DNA from: JBFKMV01 sp041629655 | GTDB lineage: Bacteria; Acidobacteriota; Polarisedimenticolia; Polarisedimenticolales; Polarisedimenticolaceae | NCBI GenBank assembly: GCA_041629655.1 | Contig: JBFKMV010000121.1 | Location: 1-15,535 of the forward strand | DNA: 15,535 nucleotides | Direction: 5' to 3' | Shown here: positions 1 through 6,782 of the stretch, in pieces | How positions within the stretch are numbered: position 1 is the first letter of the stretch | Layout: each line of letters opens with the position of its first letter | The notes under the pieces: model-generated | Database searches by the model: none | Told to the model about the DNA's origin: nothing | Seen by the model: the letters and a program-made list of their open reading frames with translations, nothing else | Position numbers and translations under genes: made by a program

Positions 1-425
1 AGCGCGTCGGTGGTGCTCGTGCCCGCGATCGGGCCGCCGACGCAGGTCTGGTTGTAGTCCCACGCGTCGGCCGGCTTGCGCCAGCCGCGGTAGAGCCGGA
101 ACGGACCCGTCACGCCGTCGTCGCTCCAGGCGATCGTGGTCTCGGCGCCCTGGTCGACCGTGACCGAGTCGCCGACCTCGGGAGGCGGCCCGTTCAACGG
201 ATCGTTCGGCGCGCAATCGCAGGCGTCGCCGAGACCGTCGGCGTCGGCGTCTTCCTGCCCGGGGTTCGGGTCGGCCGGGCAGTTGTCCTCGGGGCAGGTG
301 TTGCCCGGGAAGCCGGGATCACCCGCGCCGTCCGCGTCACTGTCGGTGCAGAGGTCGCATGCGTCGCCGATGCCGTCGGCGTCCGCGTCCTCCTGGCCCG
401 GGTTCGGGTCGGTCGGGCAGTTGTC
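1..425 (-). repeat. Tandem duplication, distal copy (Fn3-like module plus TSP3 units)
   Basis: This stretch matches 910-1334 at a constant offset of 909 bp (303 codons) with scattered substitutions and no visible indel. It encodes an Fn3-like module (text WSDDGVTGPFRLYRGWRKP, then NQTCVGGPIAGTSTTD) followed on the + strand by TSP3 units. Because the offset is a multiple of three, the reading frame is kept. The left end is cut by the window, so the true repeat length and copy number are unknown. Confidence 0.9.
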
Positions 426-3400
426 CTCCGGGCAGGTGTTGGCGGGAAAGCCCGGGTCGCCGAAACCGTCGGCGTCGCTGTCGGTGCAGGCGTCGCACAC
501 GTCGCCGATGCCGTCGGCGTCCGCGTCCTGCTGCCCGGGGTTCGGGTCCGCGGGGCAGTTGTCCACCGCGTCCGGGACCCCGTCGCCGTCCATGTCCTCG
601 GTCACGTCGCAGGCGTCGCCGACGCCGTCGCCGTCGGTGTCCTGCTGGTCCGGGTTGGTCGTGTCGGGGCAGTTGTCGCAGGCATCACCGTAGCTGTCGC
701 CGTCGGCGTTCTCCTGGCCCGGGTTCGCGAGGCCGGGACAGGTGTCGATCGCCTCCTCGGTGCCGTCGCCGTCGGCGTCGCTGCCCACGCTGGGACAGGG
801 GTCGTTGTTGGGCCGCGGCGTCCCCTGCCCGTCGTCGCCCATCCCGGATTCGCTGCAACCCTCGCGCGTGATCAGGTAGTAGAACAGGTCGCCGCCGTCG
901 AGCGGGGTCAGCGGGTCGGTGGTGCTGGTGCCCGCGATCGGGCCGCCGACGCAGGTCTGGTTGTAGCCCCACGGGTCGGCGGGCTTGCGCCAGCCGCGAT
1001 AGAGCCGGAACGGGCCGGCGATGCCGTCGTCGCTCCAGGCGATCGTCGTTTCGACGCCCGGGTCGACCCGGACGGAGTCGCCGACCTCGGGCGCCGGCCC
1101 GTTCGTCGGGTCGTCCGGCGCGCAGTCGCACACGTCGCCGAGACCGTCCGCGTCGGCGTCCTCCTGCGCCGGGTTCGGGTCCGCGGGGCAGTTGTCCTCG
1201 GGACAGGTGTTGGCCGGGAAGCCCGGGTCGCCGGCGCCGTCCGCGTCCAGGTCGGTGCAGGCGTCGCAGACGTCGCCCAGGCCGTCGCCGTCGGCGTCCT
1301 CCTGACCCGGGTTGGCGTCGGACGGGCAGTTGTCGAACGCGTCGCAGATCCCGTCGACGTCCGCGTCGGCCGGATCGTTCTGGCACGTGCCGTCCGGCGC
1401 GCAGCTGTCGACGGTGCAGACGTCGGCGTCGTCGCAGTCCGCGGCCACCGTGCACTCGGTCTCGCGCAGGATCTCGATGCCCTTGATCGCCGGGTTCTCC
1501 ACGCCGTGGATGAACTCGATCGTGATGCCGCCGCCCCCGGCCACGGTCACGAGCGCCGCGCGGCTGACGGGAACGCACGGTGCGGTGTTCGGATCGCAGG
1601 TTCCCCCCGCCGCGGCGACCGGGTCGAAGTCCTGGAGCTGCCGCGGCACCACGCCGTTGATCGCGACCGAGAACACCCGCGTCCCGGGGTTGACGGTCCC
1701 GCTGTACGAGTTCATGAACAGCAGGTTGACCACGTAGCTGCCGTCAGGCACGTCGAAGCTGTAGATCAGCTCGGGCGACCCCGCGGGATCCCAGTGCTCG
1801 CAGCGCGCCAGGTCCTCGGTCTCGGCGCCGGTGCAGCCGAACACCGCGGTCGCGTCCACCGGGCAGCCGTTGGCCAGGTCGCAGCTCGAGGCGTTGCCGG
1901 CCTGGTTGTAGCCGGTGGGGAATTCCGGCGCGCCGTAGTCGGCGATCCAGGTCTCGCCGCGACAGTCGAGCTTGGCGCCGCTACAGGCATCGCTCGACGT
2001 GCTGTCGGTGTTGATGCGGATCTCGTTGCCCGAGCCGGCGTCCACGGCCACCAGCCCGAAGCACTCGTTGAGCGCCTGCGCCGGACAGGGGTCGCAGACG
2101 TCGCCGGGGCCGTCGTTGTCGCCGTCGGTCTGGTCGGCGTTGGCCGCGTCCGGACAGTTGTCGTTCACGTCCGGCACACCGTCGCCGTCGCGATCGGCCG
2201 CGGGTCCGCCGCCCGCACCGGGGCCGCACTCCTCGCAGCCGAACTCGAACGCGTGGTGGTGCGTCGCGGACGGCGCGCCGCCGGCGACGTGGATCCGGTC
2301 GGGGATGCCGTCGGCGGGATCGCCGATGCGCACGGGCCAGATCCCGTGGTGCGTCTCGGGCAGGTTGTCGACCAGCCGCCAGGTGTCGGCGGCCGGATCG
2401 TACTCCTGCACCTTGGTGCCGCTGCACGGGCTTCCTTCGCCGCCGATGATGTAGATCCGGTTGTACATCACGACCGCGCTGCCCATGCCCGAGCAGCCCT
2501 CGAGCAACGGCGCGCCGAAGCTCCAGCCGTCGGTGCCCGGGTCGTAGATCTGGACCTCGGTCCGGCCCTGGCAGGCGGTGTTGCTGCCGCACTGCCGCCC
2601 GCCGAACACGTAGAACCTCCCGCCGAACGCGGCACCCGCCGCGTGGTCCACGGCCACCGGCAGCGGCGCGATCTCGAACCAGTCGTCGTCGGCGATCACG
2701 TAGCGGAACGCGCGGTCGGTGTTGTTGCCGGGCGGGGCGTTGCCCGAGCAGTTCCCGGTGCTGCCGCCCACCGTGCCGTCGCAGGTGCAGTTGACGCTGC
2801 CGGTGCCGGTGGTGTTGCACAACCCGCCGGCGATGTAGATCTCGTCGCCCAGCAGCGCGGCCGCCACGGCGCCCACGTTGAGGCCGTTGTCGGTGACCGT
2901 GCCCTGGTGATCGCCGCCCGTGCAGTCCTGGGTCGACCCGTTGCAGCCGACGTGGCTCAGGTGGTTCCCGGCGGGGTCGTTGATGCCGTCGTAGAACCAG
3001 GTGTCGTGGTCGAACGGGTTCAGCCCGCCGATGGTGTAGATGCGGTCGCCGACCTCGACGGCCGCCTTGTGGTTGCTGTCCGGCGGGCCGGTCAACGGGA
3101 ACGGCGGGTCGGGCGGCGCGCCGGGGGTGCCGGGGTCGTTGCTGCTGGCCCAGCTGTTCGCGGCGACGTCGTAGCGCAGCACCTCGGTCGTCCCCTGCTG
3201 CCCGAACACGAACAGGTAGTCGCCGCCGCCGATCGACAGCTTCCCCGCGGCCAAGTCGCTGCGCGCCGCGGGCAGCGCGGCGGGGACCGGGGGCAGGTCC
3301 CACTGACCGCTCTCGAGCACGATGCTGCAGTAGCGGAAGAACTCCGCCAGCGCGGGGTCGGGCTGCTCGACGGGGCTCAGGTAGGTCAGCTTGCCGTTGT

Positions 3401-4808
3401 CGTAGTCGGCCACGTAGATCGTTCCGTCGGGTCCGACGGTCACGTCGAGCCCGGCGGCGCCGTTGAGGTTGCCGGTCCCGACGTGGGTCGCCGCGAGACC
3501 GTCCGCCGACAGCTCGAAGCGCCGCAAGCTGCCGGGACCGCCCGTGACCAGCAGGTCACCGTCCCAGTCCGAGCAGAACGATCCGGGGAACCGCTCGTCG
3601 AACAGCGAGCGGTACTCCTCGATGCCGTCGAGCAGCGCGCCGATCTCCGCGATCGGCTGCTTGTACAGGCCGCCCGGATCCTCGCCGGGCTCGGGCGGCT
3701 CGCCGTCGGCGAAGTAGTAGCACTGGACGTCGTCGCCGCAGATGGGTTCGGTGCACAGCGACGAGAGGTCCACGCAGGTCCCGGAGCTCGCACAGTCGGA
3801 GTTGAACGTGCAGTCGTCGGTGCCGTCGGTGCCGCCCTGGCACTGCAGGCCGCTGGGGTTGGCGCGGTAGGGGTTCGGTGACCCGTAGTAGAAGCCCTGC
3901 TCCATCAGGTTCAGCTCGTCCCCGACCGGGCTGATCACCGGCTCCTGGCACGGGCAGCCGAAGGTGTTCGCCGCCGCCGCGCAGTCGTCGCGGAAGCCCG
4001 GGTTGGCGTCGTTGTCCGTGGCGTAGAGCCGGCCGTTGGAGTGCCACACCAGGTCGAACGGGTTGCGCAGCCCCGAGGCCCAGACCTCGATGTCGCAGGG
4101 GTCCTGGGTGTTGCCGCCGCCGCAGTCGCCGTCGAACGCCGGATCGGGCGTGCCGTCGGCCTGTTTGAAGCAGGCCATCAAGAGCGCGCTCGACATGTGC
4201 GATTCCGCGTGCGCGCTGTCGTAGCCGGCGTTGGAGTTGTTGCCCTGGACGAAGTACAGGCAGCCGTCGGGGCCGAACTCGAGCCCGTTGGTCTGGTGGT
4301 CGAAGCTCGAGCGCGGCAGCCCGGTGATGAAATCCTCGTCGACGCTGTAGGAAGCGCCGCCGTCGCTGCTCACGGCGCGGGCGATCTTGCCGGTGAACGG
4401 CGAGTCGTTGTCGTCGGCGTAGGCCAGGTAGAGCTGCATCTCCCCGCCCGGGTCGGAGGCGGGATCGAAGGTGATCCCCAGCACCGCGTTGACGCCCGTC
4501 ACCGGACCTTTGAGGTCGATCACCACGTCGTTGCTGACGACCGTCTTCGTGCTGTCGAAGCAGACCCGGTAGACCTGGCCGGAGAAGGCGTTGACGGCGT
4601 AGACGCAGCCGTCGGCGACGCTGCCGGGGTCGGGATCCTCGGGACCGAACGTCAGCACCGTGGCGTTGCCGATGCCCGTCTGGAGGTCGGTCAACGGACC
4701 GAATCCGACCGCCAGCGCGGCCGATACGGGGAACAGCAGCCACAGCGCGAGCACCACACCCGCGCGCGCACACACACTCCAGCCCGAGCGCTGGCCCTTT
4801 CGCCTCAC
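1..4808 (-). CDS. Giant secreted modular protein: GSDH-like propeller, Kelch propeller, malectin domain, TSP3 stalk (3' end outside window)
   Basis: An unbroken minus-strand frame of 1602 codons runs off the left edge. The GTG start has a G-rich Shine-Dalgarno (GGGGGG, about 7 nt upstream) and a clear signal peptide (residues 1-33, ending SAALA). Residues about 40-480 resemble the sorbosone/soluble glucose dehydrogenase propeller: DHQTNGLEFGPDG with candidate catalytic His171, and GLRNPFDLVW near 246. Residues about 500-860 hold Kelch blades (IYTIGGLNPF, FYVFGGRQC, IYIIGGEG). A TSP3 unit (871-908) leads into a malectin domain (about 917-1117), then a Cys-rich stretch and many DxDxDG calcium-binding TSP3 units to the window edge, interrupted by an Fn3-like module (about 1227-1337) that starts again near 1530. 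The protein is probably exported and calcium-stiffened, binding or oxidising sugars outside the cell. The domain calls rest on motifs. Catalysis and substrate are unknown, and the first propeller may only bind. Confidence 0.9.
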   Translation of the reverse strand, partial: MRRKGQRSGWSVCARAGVVLALWLLFPVSAALAVGFGPLTDLQTGIGNATVLTFGPEDPDPGSVADGCVYAVNAFSGQVYRVCFDSTKTVVSNDVVIDLKGPVTGVNAVLGITFDPASDPGGEMQLYLAYADDNDSPFTGKIARAVSSDGGASYSVDEDFITGLPRSSFDHQTNGLEFGPDGCLYFVQGNNSNAGYDSAHAESHMSSALLMACFKQADGTPDPAFDGDCGGGNTQDPCDIEVWASGLRNPFDLVWHSNGRLYATDNDANPGFRDDCAAAANTFGCPCQEPVISPVGDELNLMEQGFYYGSPNPYRANPSGLQCQGGTDGTDDCTFNSDCASSGTCVDLSSLCTEPICGDDVQCYYFADGEPPEPGEDPGGLYKQPIAEIGALLDGIEEYRSLFDERFPGSFCSDWDGDLLVTGGPGSLRRFELSADGLAATHVGTGNLNGAAGLDVTVGPDGTIYVADYDNGKLTYLSPVEQPDPALAEFFRYCSIVLESGQWDLPPVPAALPAARSDLAAGKLSIGGGDYLFVFGQQGTTEVLRYDVAANSWASSNDPGTPGAPPDPPFPLTGPPDSNHKAAVEVGDRIYTIGGLNPFDHDTWFYDGINDPAGNHLSHVGCNGSTQDCTGGDHQGTVTDNGLNVGAVAAALLGDEIYIAGGLCNTTGTGSVNCTCDGTVGGSTGNCSGNAPPGNNTDRAFRYVIADDDWFEIAPLPVAVDHAAGAAFGGRFYVFGGRQCGSNTACQGRTEVQIYDPGTDGWSFGAPLLEGCSGMGSAVVMYNRIYIIGGEGSPCSGTKVQEYDPAADTWRLVDNLPETHHGIWPVRIGDPADGIPDRIHVAGGAPSATHHHAFEFGCEECGPGAGGGPAADRDGDGVPDVNDNCPDAANADQTDGDNDGPGDVCDPCPAQALNECFGLVAVDAGSGNEIRINTDSTSSDACSGAKLDCRGETWIADYGAPEFPTGYNQAGNASSCDLANGCPVDATAVFGCTGAETEDLARCEHWDPAGSPELIYSFDVPDGSYVVNLLFMNSYSGTVNPGTRVFSVAINGVVPRQLQDFDPVAAAGGTCDPNTAPCVPVSRAALVTVAGGGGITIEFIHGVENPAIKGIEILRETECTVAADCDDADVCTVDSCAPDGTCQNDPADADVDGICDAFDNCPSDANPGQEDADGDGLGDVCDACTDLDADGAGDPGFPANTCPEDNCPADPNPAQEDADADGLGDVCDCAPDDPTNGPAPEVGDSVRVDPGVETTIAWSDDGIAGPFRLYRGWRKPADPWGYNQTCVGGPIAGTSTTDPLTPLDGGDLFYYLITREGCSESGMGDDGQGTPRPNNDPCPSVGSDADGDGTEEAIDTCPGLANPGQENADGDSYGDACDNCPDTTNPDQQDTDGDGVGDACDVTEDMDGDGVPDAVDNCPADPNPGQQDADADGIGDVCDACTDSDADGFGDPGFPANTCPEDNCPTDPNPGQEDADADGIGDACDLCTDSDADGAGDPGFPGNTCPEDNCPADPNPGQEDADADGLGDACDCAPNDPLNGPPPEVGDSVTVDQGAETTIAWSDDGVTGPFRLYRGWRKPADAWDYNQTCVGGPIAGTSTTDA
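223..570 (-). repeat. 138-bp (46-codon) tandem TSP3 super-repeat
   Basis: Units begin at 223, 361 and 499 on the + strand, exactly 138 bp apart; the third is partial. Each 46-residue unit carries a TSP3 calcium loop pair (DSDADGxGD and EDADADGIGDA) separated by the insert GFPxNTCPEDNCP. The even Cys count suggests disulfide-stapled calcium-binding rods, as known for TSP3 domains. Another such unit lies within 1130-1270. Confidence 0.85.
910..1334 (-). repeat. Tandem duplication, proximal copy (Fn3-like module plus TSP3 units)
   Basis: This is the partner of 1-425 at offset 909 bp. It encodes WSDDGIAGPFRLYRGWRKP and the same NQTCVGGPIAGTSTTD text. Similarity fades near 1334, where the distal copy continues into further TSP3 units and this copy turns into the shorter linker before the malectin domain. 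Together the copies show that the stalk grew by unequal exchange of whole module blocks. Confidence 0.9.
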
Positions 4809-4917
4809 CGGTGATCCCCCCGAGATACGGCGCGCCGACGGCCCTGCTTGCCGTAGCGGCGCCTGACGGAGTCGCCCCGACGCCTCTAGATGTACGATCC
4901 TTCGCGGGTGAGGCAAG

Positions 4918-4948
4918 CCGGAAAACGCAGATCTTGGCGACTTTCCGG
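4918..4948. promoter_or_regulatory. Inverted repeat CCGGAAA-N17-TTTCCGG, possible operator
   Basis: Two perfect 7-bp arms (4918-4924 and 4942-4948) are separated by 17 bp. The right arm ends 5 bp before the -35 hexamer of the next promoter. The position fits a dimeric regulator site upstream of the GT-C gene, in the divergent region shared with the giant secreted protein. A chance match cannot be excluded, and no regulator gene is visible nearby. Confidence 0.35.
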
Positions 4949-4953
4949 GCCCT

Positions 4954-4982
4954 TTGACCCCCGGCGGGGGCTCCGCTAGGCT
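4954..4982 (+). promoter_or_regulatory. Promoter TTGACC-17-TAGGCT for the GT-C gene
   Basis: TTGACC (4954-4959) and TAGGCT (4977-4982) are 17 bp apart, the optimal sigma-70 spacing. Transcription should begin about 7 nt after the -10 box, at or next to the GTG at 4990. The in-frame TTG at 4954, which would give a longer protein, is the first codon-like triplet of the -35 element and is therefore unlikely to be the start. Confidence 0.7.
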
Positions 4983-4989
4983 GGCGCCG

Positions 4990-6456
4990 GTGTTCGACCG
5001 CCGGGATCTGATCGTCGCCGCGGCGTTGCTGCTGCTGACCTGCGCCGTCTACGGCGCGTCGCTTCAGGCGGGCTTCTACTCGGACGACTACCAGTGGTTG
5101 GGGCGGATGAGCCCGACCCTCGAGCGCCCGTCGTACCTGTTCACGGTCATCTACCGCGACTTCAACCCCGTGCTGCACGCCAGTTTCCTCGTGGACTGGA
5201 TCGTGGGGGGCGGCAGCGCGAGCGTGTTCCACGCCCAGTCGATCCTGGTCCACGCGCTGAACGCGGTGTTGTTGCTGCTGCTGTGCCGGCGGCTGGGTGC
5301 GGGCCGCGGGGTCGCGGCGGCGGCCGCGTTGACCTGGGCCTGGAACGTCCGTCTCTCGGAGGCGGCGATCTGGCCGGCGGCGCGGGGTCACGCGCTGGCG
5401 ACGTTGTTCGTGCTGGCGACGTTCCTGGTGCTCGGCTCGCGCGTGCGGTGGCGCGATGCGCTGGCGCTGGGGCTGTGGGTGCTGGCGCTGTTGAGCAAGG
5501 AGACCGCGCTGTTCGTCGTCGTGCTGCTGCCGTTCTTCGCCGGTGACCCGCGGCGGCGGTGGAAACCGTACGCGGGCTTTGCGACGGTCGCCGCGGCGTT
5601 CGTCGCGTTCAACTTCCTGGCCAAGCCGAGCTTCCACACCTCCGAGGCCGGCGCCGGATTCCTGGCGCTGAAGATCCCGTTCATCCTGTTGCGGCCGTTG
5701 GGGCTGGGCGAGCAGTACGCCTTCGACGTCGCCTCGTTCGCGCTGGTACTGCTGGCGCTGGCCGGCGTGGCCTGGCTGCTGCGCCGGCAGCCCACCGCCG
5801 TGCTCGGCCTGTGCTGGGTCGCCGCCTGCCTGGTACCGGTCGTCCCGCTGGACAAGCTCTCGTCACGCTACCTGTACCTGCTAGCGGTCGGCTATGCGTT
5901 GGTGTTGTGCGGCCTGATCGCTTGGCTGGACGAGCGGTTTAGGGGCGCGGCGGCGCGGCGCCGGGTCCGCTTCGTCGGGGTGGCCGTGCTGATCCCGATC
6001 CTGGCGCTGAACGTGGTCCGGGTACAGCGCGAGATCGGCGACTACCAGCTGCTCGCCGCCCCCTACGCCGCGTGCGTCGAGGCGCTGGCCCCGGCACTGG
6101 CCACGCTCGAGGCCGGCGAGACCGTCACCGTGATCGAGGTCGGCCCGCGCGATGCCGTCAGAAGACTGGGGGACAGGATCCGCCGGCGAGGGAACATGAG
6201 CAAGCTGATCCCCTTTCGCCCCCACGGCATCGGCGGCCTGATCGCCCTGGACGACCTGCTCAACGTGACCCGGGAGCGGACACCCGGGATCCTGGGTTAT
6301 CGGATCGGCGACCCCGCCGGAGCGACGAGGCGGCGCTATTTCGCCTACGACGGCGAGCGCGTCCAGGAGATCCGGCCGTTTGCCGACGACGCCGTGGACC
6401 CCCGGGTCACCTTTCACGCCCGCTGGGGCGACGCTGTGGGCTACTTCGAGAAGTAG
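4990..6456 (+). CDS. GT-C fold glycosyltransferase-like integral membrane protein
   Basis: 488 residues from the GTG at 4990, chosen because it sits directly behind the -10 box; the mRNA is probably leaderless. The protein has about ten hydrophobic segments. The first periplasmic loop carries an Asp-Asp pair (FYSDDYQWLGR, D32-D33), the usual catalytic or metal-binding position of GT-C enzymes such as the PMT, ArnT and TMTC-like families. FNPVLHASFLVDW (about 58-70) and SSRYLYLL (about 291-298) also resemble that superfamily. A soluble C-terminal part (about 360-488) has no motif I recognise. GT-C enzymes move a sugar from a polyprenyl-phosphate donor to protein or lipid on the outer face of the membrane; donor and acceptor cannot be read here. 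It might modify secreted neighbours, but that is inference. The next gene follows after 76 bp. Confidence 0.8.
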   Translation: MFDRRDLIVAAALLLLTCAVYGASLQAGFYSDDYQWLGRMSPTLERPSYLFTVIYRDFNPVLHASFLVDWIVGGGSASVFHAQSILVHALNAVLLLLLCRRLGAGRGVAAAAALTWAWNVRLSEAAIWPAARGHALATLFVLATFLVLGSRVRWRDALALGLWVLALLSKETALFVVVLLPFFAGDPRRRWKPYAGFATVAAAFVAFNFLAKPSFHTSEAGAGFLALKIPFILLRPLGLGEQYAFDVASFALVLLALAGVAWLLRRQPTAVLGLCWVAACLVPVVPLDKLSSRYLYLLAVGYALVLCGLIAWLDERFRGAAARRRVRFVGVAVLIPILALNVVRVQREIGDYQLLAAPYAACVEALAPALATLEAGETVTVIEVGPRDAVRRLGDRIRRRGNMSKLIPFRPHGIGGLIALDDLLNVTRERTPGILGYRIGDPAGATRRRYFAYDGERVQEIRPFADDAVDPRVTFHARWGDAVGYFEK

Positions 6457-6483
6457 GTGCTTTTCGGCCGGCCCGACTGACGG

Positions 6484-6489
6484 TATGCT
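6484..6489 (+). promoter_or_regulatory. Possible -10 box TATGCT for the Kazal-like gene
   Basis: TATGCT lies 44 bp upstream of the ATG at 6533 and resembles the -10 boxes of other genes in the window. There is no TG extension, and only a poor -35 candidate (TTTTCG at 6461-6466, 17 bp spacing). Transcription by read-through from the GT-C gene is equally possible. Confidence 0.35.
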
Positions 6490-6493
6490 TCCG

Positions 6494-6517
6494 CCGGGGC
6501 GGCCCGCTGCCGCCCGG
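6494..6517 (+). promoter_or_regulatory. Leader hairpin next to the Shine-Dalgarno
   Basis: A 9-bp stem with one bulged G (6494-6503 with 6509-6517) and a 5-nt loop lies just upstream of the ATG at 6533. The right arm ends on the first two bases of the Shine-Dalgarno GGAGGGAGGA (6516-6525). If TATGCT at 6484 is the -10 box, the hairpin forms the extreme 5' end of the mRNA and could protect it or tune translation. There is no T-tract, so it is not a terminator. Confidence 0.4.
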
Positions 6518-6532
6518 AGGGAGGATCTCGGA

Positions 6533-6760
6533 ATGCGTAGCTTCGATCGCTGGAGTAAGGCGTTGATCGTGTTGGGGCTGGTGACGCTGGTTGCCGTCGG
6601 CGTGGTGGCGCTGCTCGCCCCGACGGCCGAGGCCAAGGGCCCGTGCCGCTGCCCGATGATCTACGCCCCGGTGGAGTGCAAGGGCGGCAAGGTGTTCGCC
6701 AACCAGTGCCTGGCCGACTGCCGCAACGCCAGGGACTGCGTGCCGATCGGAGCGATCTAG
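6533..6760 (+). CDS. Small secreted Kazal-like domain protein
   Basis: 75 residues. The ATG at 6533 is chosen because a strong Shine-Dalgarno (GGAGGGAGGA) ends 7 nt upstream and a typical signal peptide follows at once (residues 1-34, hydrophobic core about 10-30, ending AEA). The mature part of about 41 residues has six Cys (38, 40, 49, 59, 63, 69) and the text CRCPMIYAPVECKGGKVFANQC. This fits the bacterial Kazal pattern CxCP..Y.PV(x)C..G...xNxCxAxC. Eukaryotic Kazal domains block serine proteases with a loop near the second Cys; bacterial single-domain versions are seldom characterised. It is probably exported and disulfide-bonded. A role as protease inhibitor is inferred from the fold only. 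It converges on the SDR gene, with 22 bp between the stop codons. Confidence 0.75.
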   Translation: MRSFDRWSKALIVLGLVTLVAVGVVALLAPTAEAKGPCRCPMIYAPVECKGGKVFANQCLADCRNARDCVPIGAI

Positions 6761-6782
6761 CGCAGTAGCGCTCCGGACGACA

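Noticed and set aside
223..570. Regularly spaced 138-bp repeats considered as a CRISPR array
   Set aside because: The units are in-frame coding repeats for TSP3 modules, too long, with no distinct spacers and no cas genes.
1506..3881. A long plus-strand open frame (about 790 codons) opposite the giant secreted protein
   Set aside because: Its translation is a Val/Ala/Arg/Gly-rich shadow without domains. The minus-strand frame encodes Kelch, malectin and TSP3 motifs through the same stretch.
4893..4898. TACGAT on the plus strand as a promoter for a small RNA in the divergent region
   Set aside because: It has no TG extension and no -35, and no terminator hairpin with a T-tract follows before the GT-C promoter.
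4809..4900. Promoter search for the giant minus-strand gene
   Set aside because: Neither TTGACC at 17 bp from a TAnnnT box nor TGnTAnnnT was found on the minus strand there, so no promoter is called.
6751..6782. Inverted repeat between the convergent Kazal-like and SDR genes as a bidirectional terminator
   Set aside because: Only short stems (5-6 bp, GGAGCG/CGCTCC and AGCGC/GCGCT) with no T-tract on either strand.
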